Positions 43,958 through 52,849 of a DNA stretch of 64,000 bases are shown in pieces; the first letter of the stretch is position 1, and every line of letters begins with the position of its first letter. The notes below the pieces were generated by a model. It made no database searches. It worked only from the letters and a program-made list of their open reading frames with translations, and was not told the origin of the DNA. Made by a program: the position numbers and the translations under genes. The stretch comes from an uncultured Alphaproteobacteria bacterium (GTDB lineage Bacteria > Pseudomonadota > Alphaproteobacteria > Rs-D84), in contig CAKQEW010000003.1 in assembly GCA_934230415.1 (NCBI GenBank), positions 1 to 64,000 of the forward strand. Reading direction: 5' to 3'.

Positions 43958-45066
43958 AACCGATACTTTTTAATTTTACTGATGGCGAATTGGAAAAATT
44001 CGTAACAGATATGGGACAGCCACGTTTTCGCGCAAAACAAATTCGCGAATGGTTAAATCGTGGCGCGCCTGATTTTTCCGTTATGAAAAATTTGCCAGAC
44101 ACATTGCGTCATGACCTGGACGCGGTGGCGCAAACATTGCCGGTAAAAATTGTAAAAAAGTTACAGTCATCTGATGGCGAAACGACCAAGTTTTTGTTGG
44201 AATTAAACGATTGCGAACAAATTGAATGCGTACTGATGCGCACCACATATGGCAACAGCGTCTGCGTCAGTTCCCAGGCCGGATGTGCCATGGGGTGCCG
44301 ATTCTGTGCCAGCACGTTATTGGGTTTGAAACGTAATTTAACCGTAAACGAAATATTTGCACAAATTTTGGTCGCCCAATGGGAATTACGCAGCGACCGT
44401 GACGCCACCCGCGCACGTCCAATTCACGCCAACGGGGACGCAAATAATGGCGATGTATCACACATTGTCGTTATGGGAACCGGTGAACCATTACAGAATA
44501 CCGAAAACGTTATCGGATTTTGCGAACGCGCCAATCACGATATGGGCATCGGGTGGCGGCGCATTACGATTTCAACATGCGGTATTGTCCCCGGCATCCA
44601 TGAATTGATTCGGTGGGGGCGGCCAATAAACCTGGCGATATCATTGCATGCACCAACCGATGAACTGCGCGGGCAAATTATGCCGATAAATAACAAGTAT
44701 AAATTGGCAGAGGTTTTATCCGCCGCTGATGAATTTACCGCACTGCACAACCGGCAACTGATGATTGAATATATTTTGTTGGCACGCCGAAACGCCAATG
44801 GGGACCCCGAACTGTTTAATTGCACGCCCCAGCATGCCGAAATGTTGGCAGAGCTTTTGCGCGGGAAAAACTGTATGGTGAACCTGATACCGTGGAATGC
44901 GGTGGATGAACGCGATTTTGTATCACCATCGGGCAACGCGGTGCACCGTTTCCAGGACATACTGATTAAAAACGGAATCCATGCACGAATTCGCCGCGAA
45001 CGGGGCAGTGATATTGGTTCTGCCTGTGGACAATTACGATTAGGAAATAAAAAACATGGCGAATGA
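43954..45066 (+). CDS. rlmN: Dual-specificity RNA methyltransferase RlmN
   Basis: RlmN is a radical-SAM enzyme that methylates A2503 of 23S rRNA and A37 of some tRNAs at C2. It has 370 residues. The radical-SAM cysteines are Cys111, Cys115 and Cys118 in CAMGCRFC. The other methylation cysteine lies near the C-terminus in GSACGQL. The GTGEPLQNTENV and STCGIVPGI segments are diagnostic. It overlaps the surA-like gene by 4 bases and the phosphatase gene by 11. Confidence 0.95.
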   Translation: MKPILFNFTDGELEKFVTDMGQPRFRAKQIREWLNRGAPDFSVMKNLPDTLRHDLDAVAQTLPVKIVKKLQSSDGETTKFLLELNDCEQIECVLMRTTYGNSVCVSSQAGCAMGCRFCASTLLGLKRNLTVNEIFAQILVAQWELRSDRDATRARPIHANGDANNGDVSHIVVMGTGEPLQNTENVIGFCERANHDMGIGWRRITISTCGIVPGIHELIRWGRPINLAISLHAPTDELRGQIMPINNKYKLAEVLSAADEFTALHNRQLMIEYILLARRNANGDPELFNCTPQHAEMLAELLRGKNCMVNLIPWNAVDERDFVSPSGNAVHRFQDILIKNGIHARIRRERGSDIGSACGQLRLGNKKHGE

Positions 45067-45619
45067 TGTATGGGTTGTGCGCCACGCGCAAAGTGTGGCG
45101 AACCGGGGCGACGTTTCAACAACATTACACAGTGATATTCCATTATCCACGGATGGCATGGCGGCCGCGCAATTGTTCGCGGACCGGTTTGACCGGACGC
45201 CAGATTTGATTATCGTGTCACCATATCTGCGCACACGCCAAACCGCGGCACCATTTATTGAAAAATATAATACTGTGCCGGTGGAAATTTGGCCGATACA
45301 GGAATTTGATTTTCTGGATAATCAAAAATGCCTGGGCAAAACCGTGGATACGCGGCGTGCCATGCGTGATGAATATATTGCGCGGGCTGACCCCAATTGG
45401 CGCGATGGACCACACACCGAAACATTTAATGAAATGGTTGGGCGTGCACGCGATTTTATCGCGCGCGTAAAACAACGCCCCGAACAATTTATCGTCGCAT
45501 TCTCGCACGGGCATTTTATAAAAACACTGGGGATAATTCTGGACGGGGCTGCGCCAACCATCCAGGATGTATTGGGTGCCGGCGATGATATTGCAAACCT
45601 GGGGATATTTAAATTTTAA
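45056..45619 (+). CDS. Histidine phosphatase family protein
   Basis: This 187-residue protein has the RHAQS motif with the phospho-accepting His10, a matching Arg (YLRTRQTA) and a late His in AFSHGHF. This is the branch-1 histidine phosphatase fold (phosphoglycerate mutase-like). Members act on sugars, nucleotides or proteins; the substrate is unknown. It overlaps rlmN by 11 bases at its start and the convergent glycosyltransferase gene by 11 at its end. Confidence 0.88.
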   Translation: MANDVWVVRHAQSVANRGDVSTTLHSDIPLSTDGMAAAQLFADRFDRTPDLIIVSPYLRTRQTAAPFIEKYNTVPVEIWPIQEFDFLDNQKCLGKTVDTRRAMRDEYIARADPNWRDGPHTETFNEMVGRARDFIARVKQRPEQFIVAFSHGHFIKTLGIILDGAAPTIQDVLGAGDDIANLGIFKF

Positions 45620-46520
45620 TTTTCCACGGTTTTATATAACGCGAAACACGCTTCTTTAATATTGGAATTATACCAAACAGGTAAAATGTATCGTACATAC
45701 GCGCATCTGTTGTTCGGTATGTCAGTAACGGAATCACCCCGAATAATTTGTATTTCATGCGCACCATCGGCACACCGCTGCGCGGCAAATCATGCCGCAC
45801 CAGGAATTCGTCCACACGACGCCGAACCGTCATTATATCAGACGCACTGCGCCCCGCCCGGTCGGGCGAATGCAACAATGACGATGGGCGACATTTATAC
45901 GTATATTCTGCGCCCGGCACCAAAACAATACTGCGCGCGGCATACACCATTTGAACCATTGGAAAAACATCTTCGGCATATATAATATCGGTTGGAAACG
46001 ATAATTTTAATTTATTCCAAAACGCGCGCCGTATCAGATAACGCACTGAAAATCCCCACATATCAACCTGGGTTGCACTGAATTTATCCGGCGCACATGA
46101 TACAACCTGGGTTGTATGAAACAAAATATTGGATTCTGGCGCGCCTTCGTTCACCAGGCCCGCAACGGCAACATCACAATCTGTTTGTGTGACGGCGGCA
46201 TACAATCGTTCATAGAATTCTGTATTTATAATATCATCTGCATCCATGAAATGAATATAGTCCCCATGTGCCGCACGCACACCATCGTTACGTGCAATTC
46301 CAGGACCGGTGGGGGCATCGTGTACAATTGTGTGAACCCGCAACTGGGGATGCGTCGCAACAAAATCATTAATTATATCCGCCGTGTTATCCGTGCAACC
46401 ATCCAGGACAATTATAACCTCTATATTCTTGGTCGGGAATGTTTGTGTCTGGATACAATTCAGCGTTTGCGCAATGTATTTCGCGCAATTGTGTGCCGGA
46501 ATAATAACAGATATTTTCAT
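45609..46520 (-). CDS. Family 2 glycosyltransferase
   Basis: This 303-residue protein begins with MKISVIIPAHNCAKYIA, the nucleotide-binding start of GT2 enzymes, and has the metal-binding DADD in YIHFMDADDIIN. The start at 46520 has AGGGGG upstream; the frame is open 34 codons further. A C-terminal basic region (YLFGIIPILKKRVSRYIKPW) includes the LFGIIP motif often found at the ends of LPS or capsule glycosyltransferases of gut bacteria. It probably adds a sugar to a surface polysaccharide. It is the only glycan gene here and lies alone. Confidence 0.88.
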   Translation of the reverse strand: MKISVIIPAHNCAKYIAQTLNCIQTQTFPTKNIEVIIVLDGCTDNTADIINDFVATHPQLRVHTIVHDAPTGPGIARNDGVRAAHGDYIHFMDADDIINTEFYERLYAAVTQTDCDVAVAGLVNEGAPESNILFHTTQVVSCAPDKFSATQVDMWGFSVRYLIRRAFWNKLKLSFPTDIIYAEDVFPMVQMVYAARSIVLVPGAEYTYKCRPSSLLHSPDRAGRSASDIMTVRRRVDEFLVRHDLPRSGVPMVRMKYKLFGVIPLLTYRTTDARMYDTFYLFGIIPILKKRVSRYIKPWKIKI

Positions 46521-46607
46521 ATGAAACCCCCTAACGTAATTTCGCACAGATGATAAACAATTATACCGTAAAAATAAAGGCGAAATTTGCCCGCAACCAG
46601 GCGTCAG

Positions 46608-46637
46608 AAAAAAACGGGGCATTGCCCCGTTTTTTTA
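46608..46637. terminator. Terminator (CGGGGC type)
   Basis: ACGGGGC/GCCCCGT with loop ATT, A7 and T7 flanks. It ends the OmpA-type lipoprotein gene. Confidence 0.85.
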
Positions 46638-47282
46638 TTTGTTCGGAATAATTTTGATTTCAACACGTCTGTTCTGTTGACGGCCCGCCGCATCGGCATT
46701 TGATGCGATTGGGTTGGACGATCCCATACCCAGAATTTCAAAGCGCGACGCCTTGACGCCCTGGCCCTGCAAATATGCCGCAACTGCGTTCGCACGATTA
46801 CGAGACAGGGTCTGGTTGTATTCCGCGGTGCCCGTGCTGTCGGTGAATCCCGATACCATAACGGTTGAATTGCTGTATTTATTCAAAACCTTGACCACAG
46901 AATTCAATGTCGCATAAAATCCCGCATTGATATCCGCAGAATCGGTCTTAAACGTGATATTACCCGGCATAATCAGACGAATGCTGTCGCCATTGCGAAC
47001 GACGCTGACACCGGTTGAAGCCAATTCCTGGCGTAATTCAGCCTCTTGCACGTCCAGGTAATAACCAACGCCACCACCCACGGCCGCGCCCGCCAGGCCA
47101 CCAACCAATGCGCCCTTGCCACGATTACCAGATACCAATGCGCCGGTCGCCGCACCGGTTGCCGCACCAATCGCGGTGCCCCATACGGCCTTGGATGTTT
47201 GGGCCTCGCCCGTATAGGGGTTTGTGGTTGCGCAGCCCGACAGTACGGTTGCCAACGCCACTAAAACTGCATATTTTCTCAT
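46635..47282 (-). CDS. OmpA-family lipoprotein with glycine zipper
   Basis: This 215-residue lipoprotein has a lipobox LSGCAT and starts at 47282 (AAGGAG upstream). A glycine zipper with GAATGAATGALV and GALVGGLAGAAVGGGVGYY at residues 35-75 is followed by a C-terminal OmpA domain (VSGFTDSTGTAEYNQTLS, NRRVEIKII) that binds peptidoglycan. This YfiB/YiaD-like layout is common for outer-membrane lipoproteins. The long upstream extension of the frame consists of repeat DNA and is not coding. Confidence 0.88.
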   Translation of the reverse strand: MRKYAVLVALATVLSGCATTNPYTGEAQTSKAVWGTAIGAATGAATGALVSGNRGKGALVGGLAGAAVGGGVGYYLDVQEAELRQELASTGVSVVRNGDSIRLIMPGNITFKTDSADINAGFYATLNSVVKVLNKYSNSTVMVSGFTDSTGTAEYNQTLSRNRANAVAAYLQGQGVKASRFEILGMGSSNPIASNADAAGRQQNRRVEIKIIPNK

Positions 47283-47340
47283 TATGATTTCTCCTTTTCT
47301 GTTCGGGGCGTATTGTAGCACAAAAAATCCCGCGTGCAAG

Positions 47341-47721
47341 AACGTAAAAAATAGAGAGCAAAGTGCAGAGAGCAGAGAGCAATTGAGTGCGCCGTTGGCG
47401 CACTTGTTTCTTTTTCGTCGTGAAATAAATTCCCCTTCGCTGGCGAAGGGGTGGACGCGCAGCGGACGGGGTAGTGGTAAATAGTCCCTGCGGGGCAATG
47501 GATACCGACCTTCGTCGGTATGACGGGAGTTCCGCAGTCCAATTTTTGCTGAATATTATACAACAGTGAGTTGGAGTAATTTTAAAGACCCTATTCCTGC
47601 CTGCGCAGGAATGACAAGAATAAGGAACGCAGTAAGTTCCCCTCCGCCCCAGCAAAATCGCAAGATTTTGTGGGGGCCAAGTCGGAATGTCAGCATTTGC
47701 TCTCTAAAAAATTAGAGAGCT
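47341..47721. repeat. Cluster of palindromic and AGAGAGC repeats
   Basis: This 380-base stretch has no gene. It begins with tandem AGAGAGCA-type units (47353-47383) and a GTGCGCC/GGCGCAC hairpin. Further stems are CCCCTTCGC/GCGAAGGGG (47432-47451), ATACCGAC/GTCGGTAT (47502-47521), ATTCCTGC/GCAGGAAT (47593-47612), CAAAATC/GATTTTG near 47653-47670, and GCTCTCTAA/TTAGAGAGC (47699-47720). Several arms match the element at 58.4-58.6 kb in reverse orientation, so it is a dispersed repeat family rather than a chance cluster. Confidence 0.75.
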
Positions 47722-47791
47722 ATTAGGCACTCCATAACACTGAGAAATATTAGTATGTACCAAAAGTTACATATGTAATCAGCTTCATGTG

Positions 47792-48607
47792 TTATTCATC
47801 ATCCATCAAATCTGATGAACCAGATAACCTTTTTAACTTTAAAACTGTTTTCTTTGCACCTGATACTGATGTATATTGAAATTTACCTATATTTTCAAAA
47901 TACCCATCTTCAACATCTTGATTATCCACTAATTCTGAATCTCTGTTATTTTTGATTATAAAATACACTCCGTCACCCATTGTATAGGAATACGCAGGAT
48001 TAACAGTTATCAATGTACCTGATTCTGTCTGACTTAATACCGTAAATGCCCACCCCAATTGAAACGCACAATTTTTTAATGCCGAATTTCCCATATACTC
48101 CAAACTTGGAACACCATCTGTTGTATGAAATGGGTTGTATGGTAAATCATCATAAGAACAAAGCTTTTTACCAATCTTCTTTTCAAGCTTTTTTATTTTT
48201 TCCTGTAATTTTTGTTCCTTGGCTCTTTCTATTTTTTCATTAATATCACGTTCAAATGCATTAACTGCGCCGCTTGGACACACATAAACACGTGTTGCTT
48301 TTTTTACTTTTTTTCCATTTAATAACGTAAAATAATCTGGTGATTGATCTTGGTCGTAAAAATGACATTTTATATCTGTTGTACTTGTACTATAATTCAA
48401 CAATTCTTGTATATTATTTGTATCGTATTTTCTCTTATTCATGTATTGAAAATCGGTGTCCGCAACACAAAAGACATCACCGACACCAACAACAGAATTT
48501 ATGTCGTCCACGTGGTCGATATTAAAACAGGTATAAGGTTTAGGATTGCCTACACAACCGGCAAGCAGTATTACTGAAAGTGCATATTTACAATATGTTA
48601 CAAGCAT
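47792..48607 (-). CDS. AT-rich lipoprotein of unknown function
   Basis: This 271-residue lipoprotein has a lipobox ILLAGC (Cys18). The mature part has cysteines, a Lys-rich helical coil (IERAKEQKLQEKIKKLEKKI) and a C-terminal beta region (GTLITVNPAYSYTMGDGVYF). Codon use is AT-richer than neighbouring genes, indicating recent acquisition. AAAGGAG precedes the ATG at 48607. A terminator and a competing long stem lie in the leader just upstream. No family was recognised. Confidence 0.7.
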   Translation of the reverse strand: MLVTYCKYALSVILLAGCVGNPKPYTCFNIDHVDDINSVVGVGDVFCVADTDFQYMNKRKYDTNNIQELLNYSTSTTDIKCHFYDQDQSPDYFTLLNGKKVKKATRVYVCPSGAVNAFERDINEKIERAKEQKLQEKIKKLEKKIGKKLCSYDDLPYNPFHTTDGVPSLEYMGNSALKNCAFQLGWAFTVLSQTESGTLITVNPAYSYTMGDGVYFIIKNNRDSELVDNQDVEDGYFENIGKFQYTSVSGAKKTVLKLKRLSGSSDLMDDE

Positions 48608-48627
48608 GAACTAGCTCCTTTGTTTTA

Positions 48628-48738
48628 TAAAAAGAAAAACCACCAATACAAAAATGGTGGTCGGGTATTTTCAAAATCACTCGTGATGACTCCGTGGCTT
48701 TCGGCGAACCTATTTTATAACCACAGATACCCGACCAC
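48628..48738 (-). promoter_or_regulatory. Attenuator-like leader upstream of the AT-rich lipoprotein gene
   Basis: On the leftward strand, ACCACC/GGTGGT (48661-48639) followed by TTTTTCTTTTT forms a Rho-independent terminator 20-30 bases before the lipoprotein start. A perfect 12-bp stem GTGGTCGGGTAT (48738-48727) with ATACCCGACCAC (48668-48657) would sequester the 5' arm of that terminator. The two structures are mutually exclusive, as in attenuators and riboswitches. A GCCGAAAGCCACGG-containing loop lies inside. I recognise no RNA family. Confidence 0.55.
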
Positions 48739-48972
48739 AAAGGTCAGGCGATAACGGCACAAAAGCACCATTATGTTGATATATCGGATAACGATACTTT
48801 CGCACCGCACGAGTAAGCTTTGAAAAGCCCCGAACCAATGTCCCCACTGATTCTAAAATCAACATTACTGTCAATTCTGTATGGATTATATTCAGAACAC
48901 AGCCTAAAAACAAGATTAAATTTGATTTATATCAAATTGATTACTATTATCTGTGGAACAAAAAGGTTGAAA

Positions 48973-49848
48973 ATGACATTCAGAAAGTTTGGTTTGCACT
49001 TATTGCCTTTTATCGTTGCATTATTTGTCGGAGCCGTTTTTTTGATTGGTGCATACTTTATGTCAGAGTCAACAATTAAGAACCTTTTTATAAATTTGTC
49101 TGCGACCTTAGTTGGCATAACATTATCATATATATCTTATCAACTCATAAAGAAATGGTCTGATACAAAATTACAAGAAACATTATTTGATTATTCAAAG
49201 GTTCAAATTGATTATGAAATAATGTCCATTGTATCTCAGATACAAAAGATGCTCCAGCCTCTGGGCAAAGTAAACAAATCTTTTGACGGGATACGAGAGT
49301 TTTTGTCGTTGTCAGAAAAAGAATTGATTGAAAAGGTTGCTGATGTGGAGCTTTTAGGTTATCAAATATTTAAGAATTGGCATTTCTCTATAAATAACAT
49401 ACAAAAATTTATTGAGAATGGTTTTACATTAAAATACATGTCAAATGAACAAATAATATGTCTTGTCGAATTGTTTAAAAGCATCAAAGCACTAGACAAG
49501 CCATATAATTATATTGATTCTTTTTTTGAGGCAACAGGAAAAACTTCAACAGAATTTAGCATAATACCACCAAGCAGTAAACAAGAGCTACCTCTCCGCT
49601 CCATGTTGTTAAAGAAAATCCCTGGCAAATCAGATCAAGGAGTAGTTGTTGACTTTGGAGATATAACATTGGACAAGTTAAAGCTATCATTAAATCTGTA
49701 TAAATTAAAATCCCCAGAAACTTATATTCCTCCACTACACCGGGTCTTAAAAAATATCAACCAATGGATAAAGTTAAGTGGTAATACAATTCTTATAGAC
49801 GCAAGTAAAATGAGAATTTGGGACAATGTTGAAAAACGATATTTATAA
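48973..49848 (+). CDS. Two-helix membrane protein of unknown function
   Basis: This 291-residue protein starts at 48973 (AAAGG, 6 bases before the ATG). Two transmembrane helices at about residues 8-30 and 38-58 are followed by a helical cytoplasmic part of about 230 residues (KKWSDTKLQETLFDYSKVQ, then FDGIREFLSLSEKELIEKV). It is AT-rich. It has no recognised catalytic motif. It is divergent from the lipoprotein gene at 47792 and lies near tRNA-Val, so it probably belongs to the same acquired island. A sensor or defence role is conceivable but unsupported. Confidence 0.65.
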   Translation: MTFRKFGLHLLPFIVALFVGAVFLIGAYFMSESTIKNLFINLSATLVGITLSYISYQLIKKWSDTKLQETLFDYSKVQIDYEIMSIVSQIQKMLQPLGKVNKSFDGIREFLSLSEKELIEKVADVELLGYQIFKNWHFSINNIQKFIENGFTLKYMSNEQIICLVELFKSIKALDKPYNYIDSFFEATGKTSTEFSIIPPSSKQELPLRSMLLKKIPGKSDQGVVVDFGDITLDKLKLSLNLYKLKSPETYIPPLHRVLKNINQWIKLSGNTILIDASKMRIWDNVEKRYL

Positions 49849-49943
49849 TAATCTACTCCCCCGACGGGACTTTTGGTGGTGACTAATATATGAAAATTAT
49901 TCTCTTAGCGGACTAAATTTGTCCACACAGCGACAAACATTAT

Positions 49944-49982
49944 ATAAAATTGTAAAATTAAACCGCCATATCTATGGCGGTT
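49944..49982 (-). terminator. Terminator-like hairpin at the left end of the structured RNA candidate
   Basis: A 10-bp stem AACCGCCATA/TATGGCGGTT (49961-49982) is followed, leftward, by TTTAATTTTAC. It would end a leftward transcript across the structured region. Confidence 0.55.
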
Positions 49983-49989
49983 GAAATCG

Positions 49990-50110
49990 GCGGTTCGGGA
50001 TTGGTGCGCATACGCGCACCGACCTGGTGCAATCGCCATTCGGCGACCGGCGTTATTCCGCCTTTGCACTGCGGTTCAAACCCCCGTTACGGTGATTTTA
50101 GTCCCGAAAT
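49990..50110. ncRNA. Structured RNA candidate of unknown class
   Basis: A 7-bp closing stem TTCGGGA (49994-50000) with TCCCGAA (50102-50108) encloses a GGTGCGC/GCGCACC hairpin (50003-50020) and an arm GTGCAA/TTGCAC (50027-50032 with 50064-50069). That arm splits into two hairpins, TCGCC/GGCGA (50033-50046) and GGCG/CGCC (50049-50062). Terminator-type hairpins flank both sides (49961-49982 and 50128-50160), so either strand could be transcribed. It matches no RNA class I know. Confidence 0.5.
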
Positions 50111-50127
50111 ATACACACAAAAGATAA

Positions 50128-50160
50128 AATAAAAACCACCGCGTGGGTGGTTTTTATTTT
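50128..50160. terminator. Bidirectional terminator after tRNA-Val
   Basis: An AAACCACC/GGTGGTTT-type stem with A and T flanks lies 5 bases past the tRNA 3' end, so it ends the tRNA transcript leftward. It can also end a rightward transcript from the structured region. Confidence 0.75.
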
Positions 50161-50164
50161 ATCT

Positions 50165-50241
50165 TGGTGGATGTTGAGGGACTCAAACCCCCGACCCTCT
50201 CGGTGTAAACGAGATGCTCTAATCAACTGAGCTAAACATCC
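50165..50241 (-). tRNA. tRNA-Val (anticodon UAC)
   Basis: Leftward, the 7-bp acceptor stem GGATGTT/AACATCC, a D-arm with AGCTCAGTTGATTAGAGC, the anticodon stem TCTCG/CGAGA with loop TTTACAC (anticodon TAC) and a T-arm with GGTTTGAGTCC are all present. CCA is encoded at the 3' end. The AT-rich island lies directly beside its 3' side, a typical place for integration, although no integrase is visible. Confidence 0.95.
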
Positions 50242-50290
50242 AAAGCCGGTAAATCATAAATGATTTTTTTTGGTTTGTCCAGTTTTTTAT

Positions 50291-50590
50291 TTATTCTGGC
50301 ATTGGCACGCCGGCGGTGGCATCACCCATTACCTGGTCAACCATGGCGTCAGCCTTGGCCTTGGCATCATTATATGCCGCGGTAAATAACGCAGCAACCG
50401 CGTCCGCGCCACGCGCCAACGCGTCTGGACGCACAGAAACGTCCAACAAATCGTATTTACCGGTCATTGTAACGACGCATGCACCACCATCTGCAATACC
50501 GCTGATACGTGTTGCCGCCAATTTATCCTGGGCCGCAGAAACCTTGTTCTGTAATTCTGCTGCCTGGGCCATCAAACTTTCCATATCCAT
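50291..50590 (-). CDS. ybaB: YbaB/EbfC nucleoid-associated protein
   Basis: This 99-residue protein binds DNA as a dimer. The N-terminal helix (LMAQAAELQNKVSAAQDKLA) leads to VTMTGKYDLLDVSVRPDAL and an Ala-rich C-terminal helix, matching YbaB. GGGGG lies 8 bases before the ATG at 50590. ybaB normally sits between dnaX and recR; here it is 34 kb from dnaX, next to pnp and tRNA-Val. recR was not seen. Confidence 0.88.
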   Translation of the reverse strand: MDMESLMAQAAELQNKVSAAQDKLAATRISGIADGGACVVTMTGKYDLLDVSVRPDALARGADAVAALFTAAYNDAKAKADAMVDQVMGDATAGVPMPE

Positions 50591-50648
50591 ATGAATATCC
50601 CCCTGTTACAAGATATGCGCCCTGTGCGGGCGCATACCCATTTTTATA

Positions 50649-52817
50649 CTAGTCCGCGATTTCGTGACCTGTTTTCTGGTCAATGCCAACCATGGACATA
50701 CGTGTTTTACCACGTTTATCGGCGCCCAGGTAACGGACATAAACCTTGTCGCCTTCGTGAATCTTGGTATCTTCAATCTTGGCAATGCGTTCGCCCGTGA
50801 TTTCAGAAATATGAACCATTGATTCAAAACCGTTCAAGATTTTCACGAACAGACCAAAGTCTTTGATACCTGATACAGTTCCTTCGTAAATCATGCCAAC
50901 CTCTGGTTCGGCAACGATGTCCTTGATACGGGCCATCGCGTCTTCGGCTTCTTCTTTGGTTGTTGCCATGATTTTGATTGTACCATCATCGGCCAGGTCA
51001 ATTTGTGTGTTTGTTTCACGGGTCAGGGCCTGGATAACACTGCCACCCTTGCCGATAACATCACGAACCTTGTCCGGATTGATTTTCATTGTGTACGCCT
51101 GGGGCGCATATTCAGACACATGGTCGCGTGGGGCCTTAATCGCCTTTTCAATCTTGCCCAAGATGTGCATACGGCCATCTTTTGCCTGGGCCAGCGCACG
51201 CGCCATAATTTCAAATGTAATAGATGTGATTTTGATATCCATCTGCAACGCAGTAATACCACGATCTGTACCTGTGACCTTGAAATCCATATCACCCAGG
51301 TGATCTTCGTCACCCAAAATATCGGTCAAGATTGCGTAATCATCGCCCTCTTTAATCAATCCCATTGCGATACCCGCAACTGGGCGTGTCAATGGAACGC
51401 CACCATCCATCATTGCCAATGTTGCGCCACATGTTGTCGCCATTGATGATGAACCATTTGATTCCAGAATGTCTGATACAACGCGGATGACATAGTCAAA
51501 CTTTTCGCGACTTGGCACCATTGGGTGCAATGCACGCCATGCCAAATTACCATGACCCAATTCGCGGCGACCTGGGGATTTCAGACCCTTGGCCTCGCCC
51601 ACGGAATAGCCTGGGAAATTATAGTTCAGGATAAAGTCGCGTTCTTCGGCGCCATCCAGTGATTCCAATGGCAACGCATCCTTGCCACCGCCCAATGTCA
51701 ATGACACCAACGCCTGGGTTTCGCCACGTGTAAACAGGGCCGAACCATGTGCGCGTGGCAATACGCCCAATTCAATTTCAATCGGACGCACAGTTTTTGT
51801 GTCACGGCCATCAATACGTGGTTTGCCCGCCAAAATATTGCCACGCATAATGCGCGCAGTGATATTTTCAACAATTTCATCGGCAAATGATTCCAATGTT
51901 GATGTGGCCGTTGTTGTATCCGGGAACAGTTCTGGAATACGCGCCTTGGCCGCGGCATGAATGCCCGCCAATGTATCCAGACGAACCAATTTTTCCTTTA
52001 TCTGTAATGCGCTTTCAATATCGCCGGCGAAACGTTCAAAATCAGATTCCATTGCGATATATTCTGGGGTCTTTTCAGGTACCGCCCAGCGTTCTTTGCC
52101 GCATTTTTCGGTCAATTCATTAATTGCACGAATTACCGCCTGTTGCGCATCAAAACCGAATTTAACCGCGCCCAATGTTGTATCTTCGTCCAATTCACCG
52201 ATTTCTGATTCAACCATCAGCACGCCGTCTTTGGTTGCCGCAACGACCAAATCCATTTCGGAATCTTCTGTCATTTTCTTGGACGGGTTCAAGATATATT
52301 TACCATCCATATATCCAACACGCGCCGCACCAATTGGACCCGCAAATGGAACACCCGACAACGCCAACGCCGCAGACGACGCAATCATCGCCAAGATATC
52401 CGGCTGGTTCTTTTTATCATACGAAAATGTTTGCGCGATAATCTGAACCTTGTTTTTAAATGTTTCTGGGAACAGTGGACGAATCGGGCGATCAATCAAA
52501 CGCGCAATCAATGTTTCTGCGGTTGATGCCTTGCCTTCGCGGCGATCGCGGGAACCCGGAATACGACCGGCAGACGCGAATTTTTCCTGGTAATCAACGG
52601 TCAATGGGAAAAAGTCCTGGCCCTCAACCGCGGTCTTTTCTGCACAGACCGTTGCCAAAACCATTGTGCCACCCATTGTTGCCAACACGGCACCGTTTGC
52701 CTGCTTTGCCATACGACCTGTTTCCAGGCGCAGTGTTTCATCACCATATGGTACTTCTACGACCACAGGATTATTCAAATGTGTTTTTTCACCTTTATCA
52801 AATAAACCAAACAACAT
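50649..52817 (-). CDS. pnp: Polyribonucleotide nucleotidyltransferase (PNPase)
   Basis: PNPase is the 3'-5' phosphorolytic exoribonuclease of the degradosome. It has 722 residues. Two RNase PH domains come first: the first has EVPYGDETLRLETGRMAKQANGAV and the second GRREIGHGNLAWRAL-like GRRELGHGNLAWRAL with SSMATTCGA. An all-helical spacer lies between them. The C-terminal KH domain (VIGKGGSVIQALTRE) and S1 domain (YEGTVSGIKDFGLFV) follow. GGAG precedes the ATG. A long hairpin lies in the leader, as for pnp in other bacteria. It follows rpsO in the conserved truB-rpsO-pnp order. Confidence 0.96.
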   Translation of the reverse strand: MLFGLFDKGEKTHLNNPVVVEVPYGDETLRLETGRMAKQANGAVLATMGGTMVLATVCAEKTAVEGQDFFPLTVDYQEKFASAGRIPGSRDRREGKASTAETLIARLIDRPIRPLFPETFKNKVQIIAQTFSYDKKNQPDILAMIASSAALALSGVPFAGPIGAARVGYMDGKYILNPSKKMTEDSEMDLVVAATKDGVLMVESEIGELDEDTTLGAVKFGFDAQQAVIRAINELTEKCGKERWAVPEKTPEYIAMESDFERFAGDIESALQIKEKLVRLDTLAGIHAAAKARIPELFPDTTTATSTLESFADEIVENITARIMRGNILAGKPRIDGRDTKTVRPIEIELGVLPRAHGSALFTRGETQALVSLTLGGGKDALPLESLDGAEERDFILNYNFPGYSVGEAKGLKSPGRRELGHGNLAWRALHPMVPSREKFDYVIRVVSDILESNGSSSMATTCGATLAMMDGGVPLTRPVAGIAMGLIKEGDDYAILTDILGDEDHLGDMDFKVTGTDRGITALQMDIKITSITFEIMARALAQAKDGRMHILGKIEKAIKAPRDHVSEYAPQAYTMKINPDKVRDVIGKGGSVIQALTRETNTQIDLADDGTIKIMATTKEEAEDAMARIKDIVAEPEVGMIYEGTVSGIKDFGLFVKILNGFESMVHISEITGERIAKIEDTKIHEGDKVYVRYLGADKRGKTRMSMVGIDQKTGHEIAD

Positions 52818-52849
52818 TATTTTTTCTCCATATTAAATTGTTACTTTAA

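Noticed and set aside
47125..47655. 176-residue frame across the repeat cluster
   Set aside because: It is the translation of palindromic repeats and overlaps the OmpA-type lipoprotein gene in another frame.
48710..48913. 67-residue leftward frame inside the attenuator-like leader
   Set aside because: It overlaps the 12-bp stem, lacks a ribosome site and extends into the divergent gene region. A leader peptide remains possible but is not supported.
50071..50100. tRNA T-arm-like sequence GGTTCAAACCCC in the structured RNA candidate
   Set aside because: No matching acceptor or anticodon arms could be fitted around it, so it is not a second tRNA.
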